Assembly: GCA_009617715.1 (NCBI GenBank) | Contig: VTFK01000334.1 | Coordinates: 682,001-746,000 of the forward strand | Direction of reading: 5' to 3' | Length of the DNA: 64,000 nt | Source of the DNA: Plectrocnemia conspersa | Lineage: Eukaryota; Arthropoda; Insecta; Trichoptera; Polycentropodidae | In this document: piece by piece, positions 13,485-25,860 of the stretch | How positions within the stretch are numbered: the stretch's first letter is position 1 | How the letters are laid out: each line of letters begins with the position of its first letter | The notes under the pieces: generated by a model | Told to the model about the DNA's origin: nothing | Seen by the model: the letters and a program-made list of their open reading frames with translations, nothing else | Databases searched by the model: none | Program-made: the position numbers and the translations under genes

Positions 13485-14210
13485 ATAAAGTAGTTCTGTT
13501 TTATTTGGAACATGCCCTAGCAAACGTTTGTAATGACCATGATTCTTTGACTAACCCAAGCGGGAGTTTTCCGTTCGTTTTTACTATGGAAACGGTCGGT
13601 ATTAACAAAATAAAAAAAAATAAAGTTTTTAGTTCTTTTTTATTTGGAAGGAAAAAATGCCAAAACAAATAAAAATCTAAATGTTGTCCAGTAAAAAAAT
13701 TTAAAACATTTGATTATATTATCAGTTTGTACGCCAGTGGTTGACAATATAAGCGGGAGTTTTCCGTTCGTTTTCATACCGCTGGCGTCTATGATATACG
13801 GACGTGGTATGAACAAAATAAAGTATTTAAACAAATCAAAATTTTTTTTGTTGAATTTTTAAAACTATTGAAATGTATTTTTTTGCATCTAAAGCAATAT
13901 ATTCTCTTGCATTTTGATATTAAATTGAAATGTTGTCTATTAAAAAATTTAAAACATTTGCTCATATTATCAGTTTGTATGCCAGTGGTTGACAATATAA
14001 GTTATTCAAATAGCAAATTGTTTCGCTGGTCCTTCATATCCAATAAGACCACTTTCTTGCAGGTGTCAAGGTTGTCACAATAAGATAAAACCGCGTTTTC
14101 TGTCAACAAATTAGGCGAAAATTTACATTTAGCTGATTATTTGGAACTATTGAAATGTATTCTTTTGCATTTGAAACAATATATTCAATTATTTAAAATA
14201 TTACAAATAT
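13485..14210. repeat. Degenerate tandem repeat, units of about 200-280 bp
   Basis: Blocks recur in the same order. AGCGGGAGTTTTCCGTTCG is at about 13559 and 13752. GCCAGTGGTTGACAATATAAG is at about 13733 and 13982. AAATGTTGTC followed by AAAATTTAAAACATTTG is at about 13680 and 13928. ACTATTGAAATGTAT is at about 13864 and 14147. GTATTAACAAAATAAA and GTATGAACAAAATAAA follow two of the copies. Unequal spacing shows indels between units. This is a diverged satellite-like array or internally repeated element; the short open frames inside it are not genes. Confidence 0.75.
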
Positions 14211-14505
14211 GCTTTACACTATTAGAAAAATGTCAAATAATTTATTGAATAGTTTTTTTCTGTACAATCAACGATTGAGGATGTATTTTAAGAAACTATT
14301 TTCTATCATGTTTTTTTTAACGTTTTCATTCGGCTTAATTTTGTCTTCTTTTCATAGGTCAACCACCCTGTGTTATGTCTATGATTCTAAATGCATAGGA
14401 AACCGTCCCCTTAAATTTTAAACGGCTTATTTGTATCAACAAAACAATGACTATATATGTATATACATTTCAAATTAATATATTTATATACTATAAAAAA
14501 ACTCA
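14211..14505. other. AT-rich spacer
   Basis: AT-rich spacer after the repeat array. The 70-residue open frame at 14209-14421 is low-complexity and has no recognised domain. Confidence 0.45.
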
Positions 14506-15080
14506 GAGTTGAATAACCCGATCCATTTTCATCAAAATCTGATAATGTCAAATGTACCACCTACCAATACTCCTCTTATAAATCAGCAGGCGAAAGAGAG
14601 AGAAAGAGAAAGGTTAAAAATTGACCACATTGAACATTATCACGTACATTTCATCACAAGGATCGCTACTCGATGACCCACCCCTAAAATCCCGGGGTGC
14701 GATGACATTGAGTGACCGTTGCGACTTTTGTATCGGGCGTCGTTATTTCTTTCCGTGGGCAAACATAATCAGAACAAACGGAATAATGGCGGGTGCCCGT
14801 GCAAAGGGGGCGACTCTTGTGGGACATCAATACGTATCGCACAATAGACGCTATTACCGTTTCAACCCTATCCTTCCTCTTTTATGATTCCACCGACATT
14901 TGCAATACCACCACCACCCACCCCAATGCCCGTTCGTCCGTTGCTTGTTTCTTTGACCCTCGTGTGTTGAAATGGCAATTAATATTATTTTTAAAAATTC
15001 ATGCGACCGTCGCTTGAGAGAGCTTGCACGTGTGTATGTATGTAAATGTGCACGCGGGTGTTTCAGGTCAAGTTTTGGGG
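14506..15080. promoter_or_regulatory. G+C-richer island, candidate regulatory block
   Basis: An island with a GAGAGAAAGAGAAAG purine tract near 14595 (GAGA-factor-like) and CpG-rich sequence to about 15060. Overlapping open frames on both strands, up to 124 codons on the minus strand (14854-15228), have no domain features and run into AT-rich flanks, so I treat them as chance. Confidence 0.35.
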
Positions 15081-15523
15081 ATGTAGTGAAATTGGTGATA
15101 AACGGTATATGCATTTTGTTGTTCATGTTGTTCTGGTAACATCCAAGTTTTTGATTGATTTTTATAATATAATAACTTAAACATTGAGGTACTCGAAAGT
15201 AAGTTATGATTGACTTTAAAATACACAAATACTGTTAATTTATAATTTATAATTTTATTAAATAATTAATAATTTTAGTACCGATATGTTCCCTTAATAT
15301 ATATTGATTATCTATAAATAAAATTTGGTAAACAAAATCTGTAACTATATGACATATATTTTATTATTTATAAACTTTTACTAGAGCTTATAATAAATTT
15401 ACACTATGCATGACTTAACTCGATTTAAGTTTAATTATTTATCACGATATTTCCCCGTATGATTAAGATAATTTAATATGTGATGATTGATCGATATTTA
15501 AATTATATATTAATTACTCGTTT

Positions 15524-15572
15524 CTTATACTTAAAAATTTAAAATCAAGTGTTTTAAATTTTTAAGTATAAG
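15524..15572. other. Perfect 21-bp hairpin
   Basis: The arms 15524-15544 and 15552-15572 are exact reverse complements around the 7-nt loop TCAAGTG. The left arm starts CTTATACTTAAAAATTTAAA. The stem is AT-rich, but 21 consecutive pairs and an abrupt end on both sides argue against pure composition. It could be a template-switch product, a MITE relic or a transcribed hairpin. Confidence 0.85.
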
Positions 15573-16964
15573 TCTTTTAGATATTTTTTAGTAAAAAAAT
15601 TTGATTACTGGTCTATTGTGCTGCTATTTATTTAAATATAGATATATAACATATTATACATATTTTAGGTTCATATCTCTATTCAATATATGTTTTCAAT
15701 TAATTTTTAATTTTTTTCTAAAAATAGTTCTATCACAAATGTCACGTTATTTATAGCCATTTTGCAGACAATTATTTTTCTTGGGACGATTCCTGGTAAA
15801 TATTTGTTATTTTAAAATGTGGGATTCTTATATATATATTGGAGTGGTATAAGTGAAATTACTATATTAATCTAAATTAAGCGATTTTTACAAAAAAAGA
15901 GTACAATAGTTCACACTTTAGTCTATCAATATTAAATATTTTATAATATGTTTTTCTTGTGTTAAAACTTATGAATGTAATTAAAAAACGTATAAAACAA
16001 CCTAGAGCTTATAAAAAAAAAAATCGAATTAAAAAAAGCAATTAATGATGAAATATATTATTTTATTTTTTAGGTCTATGCGTTGGTTTTTTAAATTAAA
16101 TTTTAACAAAGTTTTTCGCAGTTAATGTTTGAGATTAAATTATAAGTTTTATTTAAAATAAATATAGGAATATTTCAACGTTATGATTATTTAAAGATAT
16201 TACTGTTATAATACAAAATTTTGATTTACAATATAATATTTTGTGTAGTTATTTTTTGTATTTTTTTATTTATGATAAAGAAAGATATAATACTATGAAA
16301 CTACTGATAAAGATCAAAATATTATAAGTTTTGTAAATCGTCGCTAGGTGTGCTATACTTACAATTTTTAATGTGTAGTAATTAAAAATTAAAAATAAAT
16401 ATATAAGAATTTTACAAATAAAAAAAATGGGAATAATATAAATAAAATTTTGTATAACACTTTCTTTTTCTTCGTCTGCTTATATAGAGTATTCGATTTA
16501 GTTCGCTTACTAGGAATTTAATTTAATTTAAATAATCACAAAATTCCATAAATTAAAAAAAATCTTTTATATGTTTTGTTTATAGATTTATAATTTTTTA
16601 AACTATATTAATGAGTTTTAATGTAGTTTTTAAGTAAATTAACATAAATATTTGGAGTCGATATTTTTTTCTACAATATATATTACTAATATAACAATAT
16701 AAAATTTTGGATTATGTAATGACTTTTATGTATTTGTGTGGATAATCACAAAAAATCTAAGATAAAACTATTTATTTTTTACAAATAAAACCGTTGTATA
16801 AAATACATGTTCACTTTTTATTAAAAGATTATCTATGCAAGTAATTTATATTTATTTGGCTTGATCTATTTTTTCTCAATTTATATAATTATTTCAATAA
16901 CCTTTATTTTCTTAGTCTTACACCTAAAATTAAATTTTGTAAACCAAGTTTACTGTTTTAACCG

Positions 16965-17045
16965 TGAGAGCAATAGTTCCTGATTTTAATTGTCCTGAGA
17001 GCAAGTGTCCGTGAGAGCAACTGCCTTGAGAGCAATTGTCACCGA
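16965..17045. repeat. TGAGAGCAA minisatellite
   Basis: TGAGAGCAA occurs at 16965, 16996, 17012 and 17027. Copies are followed by variants of TTGTCC, giving a 15-16 bp unit; the 31-bp first gap fits one decayed unit. The array stands out by its G+C content within AT-rich flanks. Confidence 0.8.
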
Positions 17046-17547
17046 ACCATCTATATATCCTCAACAGTCTTTATTTCAATTTTTATTTTAGCTTTGTGGT
17101 AAAAATAGTTTAGTATTATTTATAATAATATTTTTATTTAGCAAGAAAAGTATCATTAGTGTTAAGCCTAAATATAATATAGTATCTTATAGACATAAAT
17201 GTTAAAACCTGATTTTGTATACAACATTACTTAAATTTTCACATTATTTATTTTTTATAACTTATTTATTAAAAATGTAATAATTACTTCATCATCGGAG
17301 CATCTCTGCAACTTAATGCTTTATTAACAATTTTAACCGGTGTGAAAAATTCTTAGAATCGTATATATTTTTTAATAATAATTTTAATTAACAGTATGTC
17401 ACAATATAATGTAGGAGTATATTTTTTCATTGAATAAGTTGTGAATGAATGTTTTATTCTGATTTTTTTTATACCATAATATATAACGATAGTAATTTAA
17501 ATCATTAATAGAGTGACAACTAATGCATTTAAAAAACTCCATCAAGC

Positions 17548-17585
17548 GATTCTTGCGGTAAAATGCTAAACTTTTAGCAAGAATC
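17548..17585. other. 14-bp hairpin with a small bulge
   Basis: GATTCTTGC, then GG, then TAAAA pairs with TTTTAGCAAGAATC across a loop of about 8 nt; the GG forms a bulge. It sits at the edge of the G+C-rich island that follows. Confidence 0.6.
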
Positions 17586-17970
17586 AGATTCGTGCAAATT
17601 CATTCAGAACGAGCGAGACGGATCCGGGTCTAATTGCTCAGACGAGCATCACTCCAGCGGCTCTCAACAATTGGCCGGGCGGGCGGGGGCGCGCGTCAAT
17701 CAGACCACCTTCGATTCGCCGAACTTCGATGACGTCACTTCCGGTGGCGGTTGCTACTCAATAATAATTATTATTCAGATGGGTCGTCATGGTGACGGGC
17801 CCCCGGCAGGCACCCAGTGCGCCCATCACCTCTTATTGCTTCTCCAACTCCTCTTATTGCTGATACCCTCCACCCTAACCGATCCTGTCACTCCTCGCAA
17901 CCACCCTTAACCTGCCGACGGCCCATCGGAAGAAAGGCGATGGATCAACCGGGCTTCAAATGTGTCAGTG
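17586..17970. promoter_or_regulatory. CpG-rich island with CRE/ETS composite site
   Basis: One of the most G+C-rich blocks in the window. It contains TGACGTCA (17730-17737), a full CREB/ATF site, overlapped by ACTTCCGG (17737-17744), a consensus ETS site. The sequence GTCATGGTGAC follows near 17787. The 79-residue open frame at 17671-17910 ends in low-complexity leucine codons and has no family signature. A CRE/ETS pair is typical of promoters and strong enhancers; no start site is recognised. Confidence 0.45.
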
Positions 17971-19425
17971 GGTGAATTTGGTTTATATAGACTTAGAAAT
18001 GAATATAAGAAACTCTCAGCTTTATGTGAAGCACCGGAGTTTTAAATTAATTGTAATTAAAAATATAAATATTTTATAATTCGTTTTAAACGTAGCAAAA
18101 TGTATTTAATAATTCTTTCAATATATGATTTTGTTAGATGCAATACTGTTGTTTTTATAAAATACAACAATATTTTAAAAATATTTTATAACTAAATTTA
18201 AATCGTGTCAAATAAAACTGTATAATATTATATATTGATTTACTGAATCAATTCAAGAAATCAATATCACAAGGGTATTTTTAAATGTCCAATGTATGGA
18301 AAATTGTTTTATTATATATAAAGTTTATTTAAGTAGAACCATAAACTTTTAAGAATAACATTACTAAAGAATTTAGTTTTGTTGACGTATATTCTGAATA
18401 AAAAAATGTATTTACTTATAATATTGTGCATGATTCATAATCCAAAATATTGCTGTATTATCCTTGCAAATATTGTTGTATTTTGTAATAACATGCTGTT
18501 TAAAATCCGCATAATAGTATTACGTAGATATAGTACTTTCAAATTATTTTATAATTTTTACATATACTTATCTAAATAAACACTAAAAAAACCAGGTAGA
18601 ATATTATTCAAAGCTTATTGATATTATATATGTATATTATTAGAAAACCATTACACAAAACTTGTAAATCAAAGTTTAAAATACGTTTTAATTTTGATAT
18701 TATCTATAAATAATATTTAAGTAAAACGTATAAGTATATTACGAGTGCCTCTAAAACGTATGGTTCGAAAAAAGAATAATAATAGTGTTATCACCACGAC
18801 GACGACGAAATACGGCACACACTTTATTAGATAAAAATAGTGTCAATTAAATTATTTTGGATACGAACATAATGAACTTAATAAATATAATTTCAACAAT
18901 AGTTGTAAGTGTAAATTAGTTATTTTAATAAGAGTTGTTGTTTTTCATTACATATTAAGTAATGATTAGAACTATAAAATAACTGTAAATATGGCTGGTA
19001 TATTTACCAGTGGATAGGGACAGGTCCTCTCTTCTAATTTACTAGCACAAAGTTAATAAGCTTAGCACGAAATAGCCACCAGCAGAAATAGCTAAAAATT
19101 TTACTTTGCCATGATCAATGAAAATGCCAAGATTTTGTATTAGCACAATTACAGCATCTTTTAATAGTGATGAGATATTTTTATTGGCATTTATCGATAC
19201 AAATATATGATGTTAGTTAAATATTAGACCCAATGGCAAACTTACGTAACTCTGATTGTTTATAAAAATTAAATATTATGTAAAACATAATATAAACTTT
19301 ATAATATTTGGCACATCATTCCTCTAATATTACTTTATTAATATTTATACGTAATAATTTCAAAATATAATAGATAAATTATTACCAGAAAATATTCCAA
19401 TAATAAATAAAATATATTTCAAAAT
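17971..19425. other. AT-rich non-coding DNA
   Basis: AT-rich, with one copy of the recurring TAAAATACAACAAT word (about 18157) inside a near-palindrome. A less AT-rich patch at 18990-19160 includes the small palindrome CTGGTATATTTACCAG. No gene is seen. Confidence 0.55.
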
Positions 19426-20399
19426 CAACCCTCGCCGCTCGCGCACTCCGAACTGACACCGAGAGAGAATAACGAACAACAATTAGTCAGAATTAGTTTT
19501 GATGGGTTTGATTCTATGCGAGGGGGTCGAATTGGAAAGAGGGTGGTAAAGGAGCGTTTCGGGGGTGATTTTCGAATTCTCTCCCGAAGCAAGAGGAATG
19601 GCATGGAACGACAAGGTGGCGGTAATGTAATGGTATCGACGCTGAAAGTATAATACTTCTGGGGATGAAATGGGCCATGGCTCCTTTAGTGGAGTCTCAT
19701 TCCTTCTATTTTAAGAAAGCTCATAAAAAACATAGCGAATGAGTACAATTAATATGATTTATCAAAAGCAACAGGTTTTGTTTATACTGAAAATATATAT
19801 TTTCATTTTGTATCTATTAAAAAATCTGTGTTTGAAGTTATACTAATTATTTTATTTTTAGCTGTCATCTCCCAAATATGCTGAAATGGCGTCACTCTTC
19901 TCCATTCCAGAATACTCAATGCCGTCATTATATCCCGACGATTTCATAAAAATGTCATCAATAAAGATTTTTTTCGCATTAACCAATTTTCTTCGCCTAA
20001 GGGAAGGGGGTCTTTCGGGGTGGGTTTTGCGGAAAGCGGTCCGATTTTTCCATTAGCCGCCTCGTCCCCTACCTACCCGCCTTTCATATTTTACGATCGT
20101 CCAATAAAAATCGGCGGAAAGAAATTAAACTCAGACAAGACAAAGAGGAAATGTGGAAAAAATGACGATGTAAAAAAATTATCGCCCGAGACATCTGGTG
20201 CCCGTTTGGTTAAAGCATTATCGCACCCCCCGATTTTTAGGGATGGAGGAATCGGACCGAAACTGATGGCGGGGAGGTGGGCATTGATTTCTTGAACCAC
20301 GGATTTTATCGTCCGAAGAAGCATTAAACGGTGAATATAAAAGTGGCTTTTGAAGTTTTCGAATATCGATTAGCCAGTAATGGCTGGAGACGGCAGATT
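19426..20399. promoter_or_regulatory. Two adjacent G+C-richer islands
   Basis: Islands at about 19430-19700 and 19880-20390 are separated by an AT-rich gap. They carry CpG-rich words and GAGAGAGAAT near 19462. Open frames at 20020-20295 (plus) and 20091-20324 (minus) are mutually overlapping and featureless. Candidate regulatory DNA. Confidence 0.3.
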
Positions 20400-20769
20400 A
20401 AGTTTATCTGAGGATTTTAACTTATTAGACGTCGTAAAATTTCAGATTGACTGTCTAAAATAGACGGATAAGTCAAAATGCGTTTTATTCAAATAAGTTT
20501 CTGTAATAAATCGTAATTATTGATCATATTTTATTTTATTAAAAATTAGCAATTTATTTTAAATGTAGATTTTAATACAAATTTGTGTTTCATAAATATA
20601 ATATTTATTAATAAATGGTTTTAAATAAAACTTTAATCAAATAGACGTTATGTTTTTACAACAAATATATCATGGTCAATTGACTAGCTCCATATAAAGT
20701 AAAATTACTTATTAAATCCACTTTGCACCCACAATTCTGATACATATACTATGAAAATCTCATCTCTCA
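20400..20769. other. AT-rich spacer
   Basis: AT-rich DNA with no recognised feature before the retroelement fragment. Confidence 0.5.
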
Positions 20770-21330
20770 TACCTGTTTATTTGTTTTTATTAGCTTTATA
20801 AATCTCTGCAGGTAAGATAACTGGTTCAAAGCTGAATTCGTTTAGAGTGCTGGATTTTTTAAATAATTCTGTTTTATATATTAATTCTGAGCAATATTCT
20901 TTCCATCTTTGTAAAACTTCTTCGCAATCCATTATGGTGCTTTCTGAGCTATCCTCAACTAACTATGGTTTTGAGTTAAACTTGTGACTCGATATTTTTA
21001 TTGCTTTAAACCTTGTGTTCGATTTGTTTTAATTTCGGCGAAGATATCAATAATATATTTGATTATGTCGTGTCTACAGATTTACTGAACTTTTCTGTGA
21101 AGATTTGCATAAAATCAGATTCCACATTTTATTAGTGATAAAATTTATTTGACGATTTCTTTGTGGCAAATGACTTACCCAAATATATATTTTTTGATCT
21201 GTTTCTAATATCTTTGTGTACTCTTTTGAATTTATTTCAAGCTAAGACACTTAATATTTAATAACCCTGCCAAGCACTTTAATTTCCTGCAGGTACAATT
21301 TAAGTAAATTATATTTAGGTTTAACTATTT
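20770..21330 (-). mobile_element. LINE ORF2 linker fragment (RTE-like), copy 1
   Basis: Translated on the minus strand, 20785-20960 reads without stops through CEEVLQRWKEYCSEL and then LPAEIYKA. These match the region between the endonuclease and reverse transcriptase of non-LTR ORF2 proteins (the family's RWKEYF and GIPAE(V/L)xK motifs). Farther 5', TNKMWNLI and LKLYLQEIK correspond to the upstream linker, but with frame breaks. A second copy lies at 27085-27650. The RT catalytic domain and the endonuclease are missing. It is a dead fragment; assignment to the RTE group is by motif resemblance only. Confidence 0.7.
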
Positions 21331-22640
21331 TTTTTTAATTAAGTATGTTGAGTAATTATCAACAACTTCATTTTTGAGACAAGTAGATTGTGGTCCAAGC
21401 TGCAATCTGTACATGAATATGTTTTTTATTTAATATAGATGATTTTAATCTTATAATAATAATTATATAATTTATTTAATTTCGATATTTATCTCCAGGT
21501 GAGATCGATGTAAATATATAAACGTCCTATATTTTATTTAAATCATGTAATCATAATAAAGAAATGTTTTTTTTTTCTATTGTTTTAAATGCCAATACGA
21601 GACTATCCACATTTTTTTCTTAATGAGATAAGATAGCAATTACTATACAATGAAAATAATAACTGCGAATATGTATAATAATATTACGCCCAAATCGCTT
21701 TATTTTCAATGCAAACTGATATGCATAAATATTTTATTGATAATAATATTAAAATAATACATAAAAATACCTCTAGATACGACTATTATATTGTATTTTT
21801 TTTAGTAGTTTGTTAATAACCGTTAACACTATATAACCGCTATTAACATGTTTTACTTATTAATATTAGTTTATATACTAATTATGTTAGAATGTTTTTA
21901 GTTGAAGTAGCAATATATAAACAACCGATTTGTGCAAAGTTATGTTCAACAAATTTATACATGATACATGGTAAGTTATATTTAATTACATTTATGAGTT
22001 ATTTTAATATTTTGATAGATATAATATAATATATACAATTAAAATACATTAGAATTTTCATTTAAAGATATTAAAGTTATAATGTTAAAATTATGACAAT
22101 ACAGGAATTTCCAAAGTGACTATCTAGTAAAAATAAATCCATATATAAAACGTTTAATACCATGCCTTTTATTTTACATAACATTTAATCTTACACATTT
22201 GCCTTTGAAGTACAATGAAAAAAATAGGTCGTTTAAATAAAACAAATAAATAACTTACACATATAACCACAATTTCGATTGCACGTGTGTTATGGATTTT
22301 TTTTATGGTATTGTATATATTGTATATATAATATTATATAAAAAGCCACAGACTTTTTGATTAACTTATATTAGCTTTTATGATATTTATATAATGTTTA
22401 TTACATTTATTGTATATTTAAAATGGTTTCTTATAATGTAAAAAAAATAATTTATTAAGTGGTTTCAATAATTCACAATACACATATATGTACTAAATTT
22501 AAAATATGACAATACATAAATATCTCTAAAATATTTATTTATAAATATAAAACGATATTTCGATTACTCTAATTGTTTAAAAATTATTTTAGGTAAAAAA
22601 ACAAAATATATTTAATTGTAATATTCATATAAATAATAAA
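21331..22640. other. AT-rich non-coding DNA
   Basis: Very AT-rich stretch with no gene, element end or tandem array recognised. Confidence 0.55.
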
Positions 22641-23940
22641 TAGTCACGTGTCTCCCTTTGTGAAGAAAGTCAAAGTACGTTCAGCACCCGAACCGGTACA
22701 GCTGAGATCCTCTTCCTCTCGACGCGACGATCGTTCCACATTTAATTCCGTAATGGATATCCATTCGTTCCGGTCGATTTCCTCTTTCGTTCCGCGGATC
22801 GGTAATTAAATGAGTGTCACCCCCCAGAACTCGTGGAAGGGTGGAAATTTTGTCCATCCTTCGAACCTACCATTGATGACTTTATCATGAGACTAGGTAA
22901 CTAATTTAAGAAAAATAATATTTTATATTAATTTAAATAATTATAGTGGCTTCTTAAGATTCGCTATTTATTAAATGTAACTATCAACAATATCTGTTGT
23001 TATGTTAGAGATAACAAACTATCAAATCACTACAAGCAACTATTTTTTACTAACGCATATTTCTAAGCATTAGCGTCTGTACCTATTGCTATACAAATAT
23101 GGTTAATAATCAATAACTTGATACGTTTCTCCAATGTATAGTAAAAAAATCCCCTCTGACAATTAGCAATGGTAATCATTTATTACGCTTTACCACCGTG
23201 CCAAAGTACCGACACACAGACAAAGGAGTTTCTGCAAATCCTTGGCAGGTCGGTTCAGGAAATATGTCTAGTTATAAAAAAAGTTGAAAAATTTGACACC
23301 CCATTTCACCCCCCTTCTGCATCCGCGTCAAAATTCTACCGGGGGCGATTTTTTTTAAAATGCAATTTTTTCTTACGATTTATAGTCTCGTTTGCATAAA
23401 TAATCAAATTAATAAATTGACTACGCATACAGATAAGGCTGGCAAGGAACAAAGATTTAATGAATTTTTAATCTTCTCTTCCATTTTTTTTCCTTCTCTT
23501 AATAAATTTTGTTCACTTTTCGGGCGAATAAGGATCGTTTCCGAATTTATGTTGAATGACGATTGACTGCTTTAATTATTTTAAATTATCGAGAGGAAAT
23601 AATATTTTACGTCAATATCGTTAATCATGGAAATGAGCTATTTTTAATTGTGATTAATTTTTGGACCGCTCGAAAATTGGCAAGAAAAGCTCATGGGAAA
23701 TGACTCTAAAAGAAGTAATAGGGAAATTTTTGAATTGTGGGGGTGGGAGTGAATCGTGTGGAGAAGAGAGACGGAAGCCAACGAAAAGGCACACATTTTT
23801 ATGATAAATGTTTGATAAGTTTTTCGGATTTGGAATTGAGAGGAGTTCTGCTCGCGATATTCCCGCGAGGGAAAACTTTTTCGTTAAGTTGGGACAAAAG
23901 TCAGAACCTTTTTAACCGATTTTATGAAAAATACACTTAA
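22641..23940. promoter_or_regulatory. Cluster of G+C-richer islands
   Basis: Islands at about 22645-22880 and 23160-23940 flank an AT-rich gap. Three successive plus-strand open frames (23169-23399, 23360-23566, 23737-23940) have no domains or plausible splice joins. CpG-rich words and homopolymer T runs dominate. Candidate regulatory DNA. Confidence 0.3.
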
Positions 23941-25080
23941 TGTGGTTTTATATATGCAAAATAATAATAAAACCTTTGAAAAGTACAAATTGGATTTTTA
24001 TTAAATTAGTACATTTTATATGCATATAGATACATATGTACATATGTAGACATAAATATCTGAATTAAATTGTATTAACTGTAATTTTAATTTTTTTTAA
24101 TATATAAAAATGTTCATTCATTTTAAACTTAATGTACTACTTTCCAAATGTATTTATTTTTTATTTTAATTATTGTTTATGATTATCTAGTTTCAGCCTT
24201 AAAATGTAGTAAGTCAAAAAGTATTTAAATTCAATACTTTGCTCCCACCATTCTGATACTATGTCATAAAGCTATTTTAAATAGTAAGTACTCATAGAAG
24301 GCTTAAAACAATTTTACAGATCCATTGCCAATAATAAAATTCCTTTTCTTCGTATATAAAATGTCAAGCATTTTGTATATTAAAAGGAAAAAGAAATATA
24401 AAAAATTTTAGCAGTAAACAAATAGTTTCTTGTTATTTACATATAGTTGTCAATTACGATAATTTTCACTTGGATTTGTACATAAACGTTAAATATATGT
24501 CTAAAACTCTGTCTGATATTACTCTTAATTAAGTAGTATTAACTTTAATCAATGTCACTTGGATAATACATAGTTAAATTAATTAGTCATTGAATTATAT
24601 TTACATTATAAAGCTTTGGTTTTGAATGGTGCTTAAGAATGTCGGGTTTTTCAATTGAACTTATGATATTTAATCATAAAAAAAAAGCCAGTTCGACTTA
24701 TCTAAGAATTATTATTTTTTTTGTTGGTAAAATTGTGTCACCACCGTGAAACATTTTTTAGCAGCGCGTGTCACTAGGTACGCGCTATTAATAAGAAAAG
24801 ATTAACTAACCATCGCTTATAGCATATACTTTTTTGATAATTAAAATATAAACCTTTAAACTAATCGCAAAGCATAGAACATTTTAATTTACATACAATA
24901 GTGTATTTTTAGTTAATAAACCTTAATATTAATTTCAGAACAATAATAAACTCTAAATTTACAAAAGCTACCCATATTTCCGAGAATCATCAATTACCAT
25001 ATAAACTTGTAAAACCATTTTCTTCATAAGCTTTGCAACTCAAATAAAAATACTAATAGCCTAGCATTATTCAATTTGTA
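23941..25080. other. AT-rich non-coding DNA
   Basis: AT-rich DNA. A small G+C patch at 24740-24785 holds GCAGCGCGTG followed by ACGCGC. No gene is seen. Confidence 0.5.
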
Positions 25081-25089
25081 ATTATCGGA

Positions 25090-25252
25090 TGGTCGTCCAA
25101 TGTAGGAGTTTGAAACTAGCTTTTACTAAAAGTAAGGATTTAAAAATGAGCTAAAACATATGGATACGAATACTGGATACGAATCATCTGTCGAACAATC
25201 GATGGATAGCAATATCTCAAAGATCACTCACCTATCGAATCATGGACGACCA
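25090..25252. repeat. 163-bp block bounded by 10-bp inverted repeat
   Basis: TGGTCGTCCA (25090-25099) and its reverse complement TGGACGACCA (25243-25252) bound a block that is less AT-rich than its surroundings and contains the direct repeat TGGATACGAA twice. It could be a tiny MITE. I could not find a convincing target duplication. Confidence 0.35.
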
Positions 25253-25259
25253 TAGTGAA

Positions 25260-25860
25260 CACTCTCGAACCGATGACCAGTCGTCGGATTCTCAAAACTA
25301 ATCTAGTACTAGCGTCAATATTTTTTAATACATTATATAGTAAAATATATACTTTGTATATTAAGCTTTTCCATTATATAACAGGCAGTAAATTAATACA
25401 AAACTCACTCCGCCGCCAACCCCAAAAAATATAAATTTGATATTTCTTCTGTGCATTAGTACATTTGTTGTGGGAAATCATTTATTTAATCTTATTGTTT
25501 TTGTATTACAATTTGTACCATATATCTTATTATTTTTTTATAAATAGAAAAATATAAAGGTTATAACTTATTTATAAAGATCTATTTATTCCATGTATAG
25601 ATTTTGAGTATGCTATGAAATTTGTTTTTATAAAGAAGTGCTCTCATTCATTAATTATACAACCTTTGGAATTTTTTTACATAAATATTACTTGCTAAAA
25701 ATAAAATGTTGCGTAGTAATGTAAATAAAGCAGCAATATTGTGTTTAATATATAATTTTATTAAAATCCTAATTTCAAATATCGAACTTAAAACACAATT
25801 TTTTATATTTGATATACAAAAACCTATATTTTTTTGTAAAGATCAAGATTAATTATTTAT
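25260..25860. other. AT-rich non-coding DNA
   Basis: AT-rich spacer without recognised features. Confidence 0.5.

Larger units (their letters stand above)
15081..17547. other. AT-rich non-coding DNA
   Basis: About 2.5 kb of very AT-rich DNA. It contains the perfect hairpin at 15524-15572 and the TGAGAGCAA array at 16965-17045. No gene is seen. Confidence 0.6.

Noticed and set aside
14854..15228. 124-codon minus-strand open frame
   Set aside because: It overlaps plus-strand open frames in a G+C-rich island, has no domain, and half of it lies in AT-rich flank with Asn/Ile/Lys-type composition.
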